64,000 nucleotides of DNA from [Scytonema hofmanni] UTEX 2349 (lineage in GTDB: Bacteria > Cyanobacteriota > Cyanobacteriia > Cyanobacteriales > Nostocaceae): positions 3,532,232 through 3,596,231 of the forward strand of contig NZ_KK073768.1 in the NCBI RefSeq assembly GCF_000582685.1, read 5' to 3'. Positions 47,461-58,300 of this stretch are shown in pieces (the stretch's first letter is position 1; each line of letters opens with the position of its first letter). The notes beneath the pieces were generated by a model that saw nothing but the letters and a program-made list of their open reading frames with translations, did no database searches and was not told the origin of the DNA. The position numbers and the translations under genes were made by a program.

Positions 47461-48645
47461 TTATATTCTCTCTGCTAATTTCTTTTCCAAGCCAGTAGGA
47501 ACAGTTGAAAAAAGATAATCTTGATAACCTGACTCGGCGATGGTAATTTCTTGAATTTGAGTACTCCCTTCAATGATTTCCATGATTTTAGAATCGCGTA
47601 AATACCTTTCAACTGGGTATTCACTACTACAACCATTGCCACCATGAATCTGCACGGCATCATTTGCTATTTTGGTAGCTACTGTGGATGCAAAATACTT
47701 CGCAATGGAAGTTTCCATAATCGAGTTGGGGTCGTTAATATCTTTAAGATAACCAGCTTGATAACATAATAGCCTTGCTGCTTTCACGTTAGTGATCATC
47801 TGACTAATCATTTGGCGAATTAATTGATGTTCTTTCAGATAAACACCAAACTGTTTTCGCTCATTTGTATACTTGATACAAGCTTCCAAACAAGCTTGAG
47901 CAATACCTACACAACCCGATGCCACACTATATCTACCATAATCAAGTGCAGTAGCAGCAATATAGGAAAATCCAAAACCTAGTTTACCTACTAAATTTTC
48001 TAAAGAAATCTGACAGTTATTGAAATTCAATTCTGCTGTCATTGAAGCTCTAGTACCTAAAATACCAGACATCGGTTTGACTGAAAGTCCTGGACTATTT
48101 TTTTCAACTAAAAAAGCAGTGGGTTTCCCCTCGCATTTAGCAAAGACCAAAAATACATCTGCTATTTGTCCATAGGTAATCCATTTCTTTTGCCCATTCA
48201 AGACATAAGCATCATCAGCAAGTGTTGCTGTTGTTTCTACACTTTTGGCATCGCTACCTACATTAGGTTCGCTTAATGCAAAAGCAGCTATCATTTCTCC
48301 AGATGCAAATTTGGGAAGCCAATACTGTTTTTGGAATTTATTACCCCATTTACACAAAGCATGAGCAACCATGTTGTGAACTGTCAGCAAACTCCGCACA
48401 GAAGAACATCCCCGTCCTATTTCCTCGTTGAGTATGCCATAGGTAATCAAGTCCATTCCTTGTCCGCCATATTCTTGGGGCAATATGGCACCGAGAAAAC
48501 TACGTTGAGCTATTTTCTTAATTAGTTCTGGCGGGGTAAATTCTTTCTTATCCCATTCGCCAGCATTAGGGTATATTTCCTGATTAACAAAAGCTCTAAA
48601 TTCAGCTTTGGCGTTTTTTTGTTGAGCAGACAGTTCCAGTTTCAT
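47461..48645 (-). CDS. fkbI: Acyl-CoA dehydrogenase-like flavoenzyme (FkbI-type)
   Basis: A 394-residue protein of the acyl-CoA dehydrogenase fold: AAFALSEPNVGSDA and KKWITYG in the central flavin-binding part, ERKQFGVYL, and a C-terminal QIHGGNGCSSEYPVERYLRD. The last block ends a catalytic-region helix usual in the family. In methoxymalonyl-ACP cassettes FkbI oxidises the hydroxyaldehyde-level ACP intermediate to the acid. It sits 40 bp after the ACP gene and 3 bp before fkbH. Confidence 0.92.
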   Translation of the reverse strand: MKLELSAQQKNAKAEFRAFVNQEIYPNAGEWDKKEFTPPELIKKIAQRSFLGAILPQEYGGQGMDLITYGILNEEIGRGCSSVRSLLTVHNMVAHALCKWGNKFQKQYWLPKFASGEMIAAFALSEPNVGSDAKSVETTATLADDAYVLNGQKKWITYGQIADVFLVFAKCEGKPTAFLVEKNSPGLSVKPMSGILGTRASMTAELNFNNCQISLENLVGKLGFGFSYIAATALDYGRYSVASGCVGIAQACLEACIKYTNERKQFGVYLKEHQLIRQMISQMITNVKAARLLCYQAGYLKDINDPNSIMETSIAKYFASTVATKIANDAVQIHGGNGCSSEYPVERYLRDSKIMEIIEGSTQIQEITIAESGYQDYLFSTVPTGLEKKLAERI

Positions 48646-48685
48646 AATATCATTTCTGCCACATAAAATGGCAATTTATATTTTA

Positions 48686-48934
48686 TTACTGCACGAGAAT
48701 AGCAGTTTTACGCTCAACTAAATTAGCAATAGAGTTGATTGTCCGGAAATTTTCAAATTCTAAGTCCTCGTTTTCAATGGCAATCTGAAACTCTTGCTCT
48801 ACAAATAAAACAAGTTGCATGGCAAACATAGAATTGACAAAACCTAGAGCAAAAATGTCTTCATCTGGTTGCAAATCATGATTGCCGAAAAATTTTGAAA
48901 GGAAAGTTTTTATTCTAACTTGAATTTGGTTCAT
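48686..48934 (-). CDS. fkbJ: Free-standing acyl carrier protein (FkbJ-type)
   Basis: An 82-residue carrier protein with the phosphopantetheine Ser in GFVNSMFAMQL. The motif differs from usual LGxDS, as in ACPs dedicated to glyceryl/hydroxymalonyl units. It carries the extender unit while FkbH, FkbK and FkbI build it, then donates it to AT domains. Next gene downstream is fkbI. Confidence 0.92.
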   Translation of the reverse strand: MNQIQVRIKTFLSKFFGNHDLQPDEDIFALGFVNSMFAMQLVLFVEQEFQIAIENEDLEFENFRTINSIANLVERKTAILVQ

Positions 48935-48949
48935 TAGTCTTGATTATTC

Positions 48950-49804
48950 CTATTGATATACGTAAAATCCTTTTCCACTTTTTCTTCCATGCAACCCTGC
49001 ATCTACCATTTTTTTTAGTAAAGGGCATGGTCTGTACTTACTATCGTTAAAGTTTTCGTACAAGACTTGGATAGAAAACAAAATCGTGTCTAGCCCAATC
49101 AAATCCGCTGTTTCTAAAGGTCCCATTTTGTGATCAAAACAGCCTTTAAAAATTTTGTCTACATCCTCCACTGAGGCAACTTGGTCTTGTAGTAAGAAAA
49201 TGGCTTCATTAATCGTCAACATTAAAACTCGGTTGGAAACAAAACCCGGTGAATCATTAACAATTATGCATTCTTTACCCATCTGAGCTAGCATTCTTTT
49301 TGCTGTCTCAATTGTTGTATCAGAGGTATGATATCCACGAATCATCTCCACCATCGGCTTCATGGGTACAGGATTCATAAAGTGAATACCAACAACTTTA
49401 TCGGCACGCTTGGTGACTGAAGCAATGCGGGTAATGGGAATAGCTGATGTATTAGCAGCGAATACGCAATCTGGTGGACAAATAGAATCTAGTAGTGGAT
49501 ATATATCTCTTTTAATATCCCATTTTTCGGTGACATTTTCAACTACAAAATCTATATTTTCCAGGCTTTTATAGTTTGTCGAAAACTCTATTTTTTCGAT
49601 GATACCATCTGGAGTATCTTTGCGATCGCTTTTTTTGAAAAAACCTTGAAAGCGGATGTTATTTCTGATTTCCTGTTTAGCTTTATCCAGAACATGTTCA
49701 GAAATATCTACTAGAATAACTTGATGACCTGTTTGAGCGAGGTTTTGTGCAACCCCTATTCCCATCACCCCTGCACCAACAACACCTACTGTTTTAATAT
49801 TCAT
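48950..49804 (-). CDS. fkbK: 3-hydroxyacyl-CoA dehydrogenase-like protein (FkbK-type)
   Basis: A 284-residue protein with the NAD-binding motif GVVGAGVMGIGVAQNLAQTG at its N terminus, IHFMNPVPMKPMVE, NDSPGFVSNRVLM and GLHGRKSGKGFYVY. This is the usual 3-hydroxyacyl-CoA dehydrogenase layout. The ATG at 49804 is chosen because it gives the standard start directly before the NAD motif. An upstream ATG at 49867 overlaps the PKS stop and adds 21 unusual residues. In the cassette FkbK oxidises glyceryl-ACP. Confidence 0.92.
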   Translation of the reverse strand: MNIKTVGVVGAGVMGIGVAQNLAQTGHQVILVDISEHVLDKAKQEIRNNIRFQGFFKKSDRKDTPDGIIEKIEFSTNYKSLENIDFVVENVTEKWDIKRDIYPLLDSICPPDCVFAANTSAIPITRIASVTKRADKVVGIHFMNPVPMKPMVEMIRGYHTSDTTIETAKRMLAQMGKECIIVNDSPGFVSNRVLMLTINEAIFLLQDQVASVEDVDKIFKGCFDHKMGPLETADLIGLDTILFSIQVLYENFNDSKYRPCPLLKKMVDAGLHGRKSGKGFYVYQ

Positions 49805-49844
49805 AACTTCCACGAACCTACCTTTGCTACCTAATATTTTAATT

Positions 49845-52800
49845 TCAGATGCGGATAGCATAAACATTATGAATAACTGAATTTTGATATAAATCTTCTT
49901 GTTCAGCTACAACGTTGTAACCTTGCTTTTTCAGCAGACTTGTTATACTTTCCAGCCTTCCATCTGTATCATGTATCTCAATTACAATCTGTTTGATTTT
50001 TCCCCAATCTTGATCTTGGATACCTTGAACAACATCCAGTTCACTTTTTTGTACATCTATTTTTAGTAAGTCGATAGATTCAACTTTTTGTTCGCTGATA
50101 ATTTCGGAGAGAGTTTTTAACTGACAAGTAAAATTCTGCCCTCTCAACCTTTCTACCAATAATTCATCAGCATATTCCATAACTTCATCCATGCCAGTCA
50201 TCCCACTTTCTAGTTGATTAAGCATGATGGCTTTTAAGACTTCTTTTTCCTCTTCTTTTTCAGCATAGAACGAGGACATCCCGGAACTATGAGGATAAAA
50301 GGTAAATGTCGCTGTCTTTACTTCGTTCGATATCCCTAGATTGAATAGTTTAACATTTACCTCATGCAAAGTAGTGTTGAGACGTAAAATTTCAAACAAA
50401 GGAGGTGCTGGTTCAAAAGCATAAATCGTGGGATTTTGGCATTGTTGAGATGCAAAAAGTGTAAACATACCTATATTTGCTCCCACGTCAAAAATACAGG
50501 AATTATCACATAGCTTAATTCCATGCTTGAGATACACTTGATTCTTAAATATGTCCTCGTAGAAATAGTCAACCTCAGCTTTACTTTGGTAAACAATTTC
50601 TAGATTATTAGGTAGTTTGCAGCGTCGCTGGCTAACAGTCTGAGATAGTTGTTGCTGTTTTGCAGGAACTGAAACAAGCTTTTCTGCTTCGTCTTCGGTT
50701 AATTCTTCCAATTCTCCTATCAGCATATCCTCAATCACTAAGGCTAACTCAGCTATAGTTGGCACTTCAAAAATACGACTTAGTGATAGTTCAATCTGAA
50801 AATATTGACGAAGCTGAGAAACTAATTGAATTGCGATTAACGAGTGTCCACCCAAATCAAAAAAGTTATCATTAACACCGACTTTCTCAAGAGCCAATAA
50901 TTGCTGCCAAATATCAGCAATCTTTTGCTCGACTGCATTATTGGGTTCAACATAAGCAGTTTCTAAAATAGGTCTTGGGTGTGCTAATTTAGATTGACGA
51001 GATTCTCCTGATTTTTGCAAGATAAATGGCACTGCGAAAGCTTTATGTTCTTTTATTACAGTTTGTAGTTTTTTCGTTGATACAATTACTTGAGGTAATT
51101 TTTTAGATAAAATTCGTTCAAATGCATCTACACCCTCTGAAAAAGATATACCGCATTTCTGTCTCATTTGCTTAACTTCAGATTGAATATTTGGCGCAAA
51201 TGAAAGCAAAGATTTTTGCCAACTATCCCATTGCCACCAATCCCAGTTAATCGAGACAGTGGGGATTTGTTTTTGGTAAAAATTGTAATGAGCAAAGGCA
51301 TCGAGAAAAGCATTAACTGCACAATAATCTACCTGTCCTATACCGCCTGTAATTGCAGTATTGGAGGAAAATAAAACAAGAAAATCTAAATTAATATCTT
51401 GCAAAACAGCATCCAAAACCAGCGTGCCTTTCAGTTTAGGCTGAAAAACTTTTGCTGCCAATGCAGGTGTTTTGAGTTGAATCAGACCTGCACCTGGAGT
51501 TCCTGCTGCATGAATCACTCCATGAATATTATCAAAGCGATCGCGTACTTGATCAATCGCACTCTGCATTTGTTCGAGGTTAGCAACGTCTGCTGTCAAA
51601 ACTAAAACCTCTGCACCCAATTCCTCTAAAAGCTGAACTTTTTTGATTTTTGTACTTAGCAAATCCTCCTTGTCATGGCTTGATAGCAATTCCTCCCACT
51701 CAGCTTTTGGAGGTAATCCCGAACGTCCAATCAGTACTAGTTTTGCTTGTACTGTCTTTGCCAAGTGTTCTGCGATCGCAAGCCCAATTCCTCCTAATCC
51801 ACCTGTGATAACATAAACTCCTCCTGCTCGTAACTTATTTGTGGATACGTCTTTGCTTTCGATTGGTAAGGGTTCAAAACACTGTATCCATCGTTGATTT
51901 CCACGATATGAAATTACTTGGTCAGATGTTGCTGTAGCAAGTTCTATCAAAAGATGGTCTATTAACTGCTGCCATTGCTTAGTACCAACTTGGGGAAGGT
52001 TAATGTCGATACTTTGGCAGGAGATGTCAGAATATTCTTGAGGAATAACTTTACATAGCCCAAGGATTGTTGCCTTTTCGGGACATAAATGTTCTTCATC
52101 AAGCACCTGTTGCATATTGTTAGAAACAACACTAATTTCCACACAGTTGGTAAGATTTTGTTCTCCCAATGCTTGGGTGAGAAAGAGCAAACTCCAGAAA
52201 CTTATATCTTGAGCCGCCTCAAAATATTCAAGTCGCGATGTTACATCATTATATGGTGTAATGTTCCACAAATGAGTAATTATCTTTGGTATTTTACCCA
52301 AATTGCGAATCTTTTTAACTAAAGCATCATAATCATCTTTACTTTGGGGATTAATCGTATATTCCCAATCTCCAATTTGACTAAATTGCTCTCCAATTTT
52401 GACAGTTATAATACTTTGATGCTCGCCTTTAAGCTGTTCTACTATTTGACTACCAATACCACAATTGTCAATAAATACTAACCAACAATGGCTTGGCTCC
52501 ATGAATTTTTCTTGTGCAACAGATACAAGAGGAGCAGAACGTTTCCAAGAAGGAATGTTAAACCAGTTTGTGACATCAAGCTTTTCTTCTGACGATGCTT
52601 GATATGTACGGGAATGACTCCCTTGTTCTTGTTGCTCTATCCAGTAGCGTTGACGTTCAAAAGGATACGTAGGTAAAGGAATACGATGACGACGCTCGTG
52701 AGCATAAAATCCTGACCAATCTATTTGGATTCCTGTTAACCAAAGCCTACCTAATGTTTTCAACAAAAATGCCAAGTCCGATTGCTTATCGTAAGCATAC

Positions 52801-55382
52801 CGAAGAGAGGATAAAACAATTGGACTAACCGCTGAATTACTTTCTATAGATTGAAGCGCAAAGCTACCTAGAGTCTGTCCAGGACCTACTTCCAATAAAA
52901 TCGGATGCTGTTTTTTCCACAACTCTTGTACACCTGGAGCAAATAACACAGGTTGACACAGATGCTTAACCCAATAATCGGGATTGGTGGCTTCTGCTGC
53001 TGTTATCCAAGTTCCTGTAACGTTGGATATATAAGGAATTTTTGGTGGTTGGAGGTTAAATGTTTTTACCAACTCACGTAAATTAGGGGCAATATCCTCC
53101 ATCATTTGAGAGTGAAAAGCGTGAGAAGTTTCGAGACGACGACAAGCTAAACCTCTTTCAGTTAACTGTTGTTCTAAAGCTTCTACAGCGCTGATTTCAC
53201 CTGCCACAACACACATTGATGACCCATTGACCGCAGAGAGTGAGAGCTTATCATTAAGGATAGGGAAGACTTCTGCTTCTGGAAGTGGAACCGCTAGCAT
53301 TGCTCCACTTGGTAACTTTTGAATCATCTGCGCTCTAGCAGCAATCAGTTTTAAACCCTCTTCTAAAGATAAAACCCCCGCTAAAGTCGCTGCTACATAC
53401 TCACCAATGCTGTAGCCAATCATTGCTTGAGGACGAATTCCCCAGGATATTAATAATTGTGCGATCGCATATTCAATAACAAAAACGGCTGGTTGAGCTA
53501 GATCAGTTTGATTGAGTAAGTATGTTGCAGACAACAGTTGTGCATCTGGTTGTGTCTCATTTCGACCTAACATTTTCCGCAAATCTAAACCTGGAGATTC
53601 AGGAGTCGATTGTTGGTTGACTTGAGGTTGTGGAGAATTTCTGTTTGGATACAGGACATCTCGTAAATCTTGACCAAGAAGCGGTTTAAGAAATTCACAA
53701 CAGTAGTCTACTTGTTCTTGAAATGTGGGTTCAGTTTGATAAAGTTCTCCAGCCATGTTGACGTAGTGAGTACCAAGTCCAGGGAACATAAAAGCTACAG
53801 GACGTTCCTCTGTTCCTTGAAAACTAGTAGACATTGACTTGGGATTTTCCAGTGTGGCGATCGCATCTGCAATATCCCGACAAACAACTGTCTGCCGATG
53901 CTCAAAAGCTTGTCGTCCACACTGCAATGTGTAAGCAACATCTGCGAGGTTTAAATCAGGATGCTGTTTTAAATAATCTGCCAGATTGACAGTAGCGCTT
54001 TTTAATGCTGAGTCTGTTTTGGCTGAAAGTAATAATAACTGCCAAGGACGAGAAGGGCTAGATTCTGGAAGCATCGGGGCTTCTTCCAAAATGACGTGAG
54101 CATTAGTCCCACCTATACCCAAAGAACTCACACCCGCACGCCGGGGAGTATGACTAGTTTTCCATTCTCTTAGCTTGGTATTGACGTAAAAAGGACTGTT
54201 AGCAAAATCAATCTCAGGATTGGGTTCTTCAAAGTTCAAGCTGGGGGGTATTTGCTGATGTTTGAGAGCCAAAACAGTTTTGATTAAACTTGTAACCCCT
54301 GCTGCTGCGTCTAAATGACCAATATTCGTTTTAACTGAACCAATGGCACAGAAGCCCTTTTTCTCGGTACTTTCACGGAAAACGTTTGTTAAAGCCGAAA
54401 TTTCAATGGGATCGCCTAAAACAGTTCCTGTACCGTGAGCTTCGATGTAGCTAATTGTTTCAGGTTCCACACCTGCTAAAGCCAGTGCCTCTGCAACTAC
54501 ATCTGCTTGTCCGTTAACGCTTGGGGCTGTATAACCAACTTTACCAGAACCGTCATTATTGATGGCACTACCTTTAATGACAGCATAGATATGATCACCA
54601 TCTGCAATTGCCTCAGCTAACCGCTTCAAAACTACAATTCCCACGCCACTACCAATTATTGTTCCCCGCGCTTTGGCATCAAAAGCACGACAATGACCAT
54701 CAGGGGATAGAACTCCTCCTTCTTGGTGCAAATACCCTGTTTTTTGTGGGATTTGAATAGATACTCCACCTGCTAATGCCATGTCGCATTGGTAATTTAA
54801 CAAACTTTGGCAAGCTAAAGAAATTGCCACTAAGGAAGTGGAACAAGCTGTTTGTACCGTTAGACTTGGACCTGTGAGGTTTAATTTATAAGAAACGCGA
54901 GTGGCAAGAAAATCTTTATCATTACCCAGTAACTTTTGATACGATTGAGATGAGCCTAGTAGGTCATTGTTTAAATCAATAAATAAATATTTGTTTAAGC
55001 CAGTACCAGCATAAACCCCAATCCGACTTTCACACTTAGTTGAGTAATATCCAGAATTTTCTAAAGCCTCCCAAGCACATTCTAAAAACAAACGATGTTG
55101 GGGGTCTGTTACTTCCGCATCTTTAGGGTTAATGTCAAAGAATGAAGCATCAAATAAATCAATATCTTCTAATATTGCTCCAACTTTCAAATAATTAGGA
55201 TCACTGAGCAGTTCTGTTGAAACTCCAGAGGTAATTAATTCTTCATCTGTAAACGCAGAAATTGACTCAACTCCATCACATAAATTTTGCCAAAAACTAG
55301 AAATATTTTTTGCGCCGGGAAAGCGTCCAGCCATTCCAATAATAGCAATACCTTCTAAGAAATTATTTGTAGCGTTATTCAT
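49845..55382 (-). CDS. Type I PKS: KS-AT-KR-ACP with C-terminal FkbM-type methyltransferase
   Basis: 1845 residues. KS at about 10-430 (QTACSTSL, EAHGTGT, NIGHLD). AT at about 520-890 with GYSIGEY, HAFH and an LDLRKMLGR insert, the same subtype as in the PKS-E protein. KR at about 1150-1370 is complete: GGLGGIG, Lys in PKLKGT, SSNTAI, Tyr-x3-Asn in DYCAVNA. ACP at about 1490-1560 (GGHSLIA). Residues about 1600-1845 form a SAM-dependent FkbM-like methyltransferase (CIFDVGANIGMFTLFAS, YAFEPAPP, IDLLKIDVQ). With the adjacent hydroxymalonyl-ACP cassette this suggests O-methylation of an alpha-hydroxyl in cis. It overlaps the upstream gene by 8 bp. Confidence 0.92.
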   Translation of the reverse strand: MNNATNNFLEGIAIIGMAGRFPGAKNISSFWQNLCDGVESISAFTDEELITSGVSTELLSDPNYLKVGAILEDIDLFDASFFDINPKDAEVTDPQHRLFLECAWEALENSGYYSTKCESRIGVYAGTGLNKYLFIDLNNDLLGSSQSYQKLLGNDKDFLATRVSYKLNLTGPSLTVQTACSTSLVAISLACQSLLNYQCDMALAGGVSIQIPQKTGYLHQEGGVLSPDGHCRAFDAKARGTIIGSGVGIVVLKRLAEAIADGDHIYAVIKGSAINNDGSGKVGYTAPSVNGQADVVAEALALAGVEPETISYIEAHGTGTVLGDPIEISALTNVFRESTEKKGFCAIGSVKTNIGHLDAAAGVTSLIKTVLALKHQQIPPSLNFEEPNPEIDFANSPFYVNTKLREWKTSHTPRRAGVSSLGIGGTNAHVILEEAPMLPESSPSRPWQLLLLSAKTDSALKSATVNLADYLKQHPDLNLADVAYTLQCGRQAFEHRQTVVCRDIADAIATLENPKSMSTSFQGTEERPVAFMFPGLGTHYVNMAGELYQTEPTFQEQVDYCCEFLKPLLGQDLRDVLYPNRNSPQPQVNQQSTPESPGLDLRKMLGRNETQPDAQLLSATYLLNQTDLAQPAVFVIEYAIAQLLISWGIRPQAMIGYSIGEYVAATLAGVLSLEEGLKLIAARAQMIQKLPSGAMLAVPLPEAEVFPILNDKLSLSAVNGSSMCVVAGEISAVEALEQQLTERGLACRRLETSHAFHSQMMEDIAPNLRELVKTFNLQPPKIPYISNVTGTWITAAEATNPDYWVKHLCQPVLFAPGVQELWKKQHPILLEVGPGQTLGSFALQSIESNSAVSPIVLSSLRYAYDKQSDLAFLLKTLGRLWLTGIQIDWSGFYAHERRHRIPLPTYPFERQRYWIEQQEQGSHSRTYQASSEEKLDVTNWFNIPSWKRSAPLVSVAQEKFMEPSHCWLVFIDNCGIGSQIVEQLKGEHQSIITVKIGEQFSQIGDWEYTINPQSKDDYDALVKKIRNLGKIPKIITHLWNITPYNDVTSRLEYFEAAQDISFWSLLFLTQALGEQNLTNCVEISVVSNNMQQVLDEEHLCPEKATILGLCKVIPQEYSDISCQSIDINLPQVGTKQWQQLIDHLLIELATATSDQVISYRGNQRWIQCFEPLPIESKDVSTNKLRAGGVYVITGGLGGIGLAIAEHLAKTVQAKLVLIGRSGLPPKAEWEELLSSHDKEDLLSTKIKKVQLLEELGAEVLVLTADVANLEQMQSAIDQVRDRFDNIHGVIHAAGTPGAGLIQLKTPALAAKVFQPKLKGTLVLDAVLQDINLDFLVLFSSNTAITGGIGQVDYCAVNAFLDAFAHYNFYQKQIPTVSINWDWWQWDSWQKSLLSFAPNIQSEVKQMRQKCGISFSEGVDAFERILSKKLPQVIVSTKKLQTVIKEHKAFAVPFILQKSGESRQSKLAHPRPILETAYVEPNNAVEQKIADIWQQLLALEKVGVNDNFFDLGGHSLIAIQLVSQLRQYFQIELSLSRIFEVPTIAELALVIEDMLIGELEELTEDEAEKLVSVPAKQQQLSQTVSQRRCKLPNNLEIVYQSKAEVDYFYEDIFKNQVYLKHGIKLCDNSCIFDVGANIGMFTLFASQQCQNPTIYAFEPAPPLFEILRLNTTLHEVNVKLFNLGISNEVKTATFTFYPHSSGMSSFYAEKEEEKEVLKAIMLNQLESGMTGMDEVMEYADELLVERLRGQNFTCQLKTLSEIISEQKVESIDLLKIDVQKSELDVVQGIQDQDWGKIKQIVIEIHDTDGRLESITSLLKKQGYNVVAEQEDLYQNSVIHNVYAIRI

Positions 55383-58300
55383 AATTATTTTTACCTTGTT
55401 TGTTCAATAGTTGTTTCCGGCGATTCAGTGCATCAATTTGCTTTTGAGCGCGATCGCGTGTTCCTGTAAAAGAAAGCTCTTGCTTTTGACTTAAATGCTG
55501 CGCCAAGGAATTGATAGTTGGATTCTGAAACATTTCTACAACTGATAAATCCCGTTGCAAAACTTCTCGTAGTTTTCTATTAACCTGAACCATCAATAGT
55601 GAATGACCGCCAAGGTCAAAGAAATTGTCATTTACGCCCACCTTTTCCAGGTGTAACACCTCTTGCCAAATAGTAGCGATCACTCGCTCCATCTCAAAAC
55701 GAGGAGCCACATAAACTTCTTCTAACTCCGGGCGATCGCCATCTGGTACAGGAAATGCCCGACGATCTACTTTGCCATTCGTCGTTAACGGCAGCGCCTT
55801 TAGCTGTACGAATACCGACGGCACCATATATTCCGGTAGTTTTTCTTTGAGAAAGTTCCGGAGATTGGTGGTAATAGGTGCTATCTCAGTATTGGCAACA
55901 AAATAAGCTACCAAACGCTGATTTTTGGGTACATCTTCCCGCATCAGCACTACTGCTTCCTGAACCTCTGGGTGTTGCCCCAGTAAACCCTCAATCTCTC
56001 CAAGTTCAATACGATAACCACGTACCTTTACTTGATGGTCAATCCGCCCCAAAAACTCTAGATTTCCATCCCAACGATAACGAGCCAAGTCCCCGGTCTT
56101 GTACAATCGCGCTCCCGGCTCGTGACTGAAGAGATTGGGAATAAATTTAACAGCCGTAAGTTCTGGTTGGTTCAGATAACCCCGCGCTAAACCAGCACCG
56201 CCAATGTATAGTTCACCTGGAACTCCAATCGGCACTGGCTGGTAATATTGGTCTAATATGTATAGCTGAGTGTTAGCTATTGGTTGACCAATAGGAACTG
56301 AGCTTGACTCAATTTCACCGTTGGGCACTCGATAAATACAACAGCCCACAACAGTCTCTGTTGGACCATATTCATTTACCAGCATCGTCTCAGGTGCAAA
56401 GGCTTTCCAGAAGGCGATGCTCTGTGTCAAGAGGTTTTCTCCTCCAATGATGAAAGCTCTGGTTATACCTGCTACTTCTTTTGACGATAATTGCCCAGAA
56501 AGTAATAATAACTCGGCTGGTGTAATTTTAACAAGACTCAAGTTTGACTCTTGGCGAAGTACATTCCCTAAAGACTCAATGCTTTGGTCTTCGGGAATGA
56601 GTTCTACCTGACACCCAACCAGTAATGGTGAGAACAGACTTGTGATGGTTAAGTCAAAAGCAAGAGATGAGTGAACGGTAGTTCCTTTACCTTGCTCAAC
56701 TGTATATGCTTGAGTACACCAGGTTAAGTAGTTGAGTAATCCCTGATGAGGAATTAATGTTCCTTTAGGTTTACCAGTGGAACCAGAAGTGTAAATAACA
56801 TAGGCGAGGTTGGCAGAACTTGTCTTGCAAACGGGGTTTTCTGAAGACTCTTGAGCAATTTTTTTCCAATCGGAGTCTAGACAAAATACTTTGATGCCAT
56901 CAGTTGGTAATTTATTTATCAGCCTCTGCTGAGTTAGCAGTACTGGACTTTGGGTGTCTTGTAAAATGAAGGCTAAACGCTCTTTGGGATGTGAAGGATC
57001 TAAGGGCAAGTAGGCTCCGCCAGCTTTGAGAATACCTAACACTGCAATTACCATTTCCAGCGATCGCTCCATACAAATACCAACAAGCACCTCTGGTTTA
57101 ACACTCAGCTTTTGCAAATAGTATGCCAGATGATTCGCCTGGTTATTCAACTCGTGGTAGGTAAGTTGCTGGTTTTCAAAGACAACTGCGATCGCATCTG
57201 GTGTTTTCTCTACCTGTGCTTCAAATAACTGATGAATGCACTTATCTTGAGGATAATCTGTTTTAGTATCATTCCAATCAACTAATAACTGCTGTACTTC
57301 TGATGGTGTCAGTAGTTGCAAATCTGAAACGCACTGTTGGGGATCGCTAACTATACTTTCCAGTAAAGTCTGGAAATGTCCCAGCATCCGGGTAATAGTA
57401 TCTACATTAAATAAATCCGTGTTGTACTCGCAAGTCGCAACCAAACCTTGCTCGGAGTCCTCCATAAACAATGTCAAATCAAACTTAGATGTACCGTTGT
57501 AACCTTCTTCATAAGAAACTGATACATCCGATAGGCTTAAGTTAGGTTTTGGAACATTTTGAAGAACGAACATCACTTGAAACAGTGGATTGTAACTCAA
57601 GTCTCTATTTGGCTGGAGTTCTTCTACTAACTTCTCAAAAGGTAGGTCTTGATGAATATATGCTTCTAAAGCTGTTGATTTCACCCGCGCTAACAACTCC
57701 TGAAAACTAAGCTCGCCAGATAAGTCTGTACGCAACACCAAAACATTGACAAAAAATCCTATTAATGATTCAATTTCTGCTCTGTTACGATTGGCGATTG
57801 GCGAACCTACTACAATATCAGTCTGACCTGTGTAGCGATACAGCAAGGTTTTGAAGGCTGTAAGCAAGGTCATAAACAGAGTTACTCCCTGCTGACGGCT
57901 CAAATTCTTTATATCTTTTGTCAGTGTTTGAGAAAGAACTAATTTCGCTTGAGCACCTTTGAATGTTTGAACTGGCGATCGCGGACGGTCAGTTGGTAAA
58001 TTCAGTACGGCAAGCTCACCGCTTAACTTTTGTTTCCAATAAGTCAATAACGGTTGAATGCGTTCGGAATCAATCCATTTTCGTTGCCAGTTGACAAAAT
58101 CTTTATACTGAATAGGTAATTCAGGAAGTCGTGGGAGTTTGCCTTGAGAAAATGCTTCATATAGCGCAGCTAGTTCTTTGATAAGAACACCGATAGACCA
58201 ACCATCTGCAATTATATGATGCAAGGTGATAACTAAATAATAATTTTTATCATTTAATTCTAAAATTTTAGCACGTAAAAGCGATTGAGCGGATAAGTCA

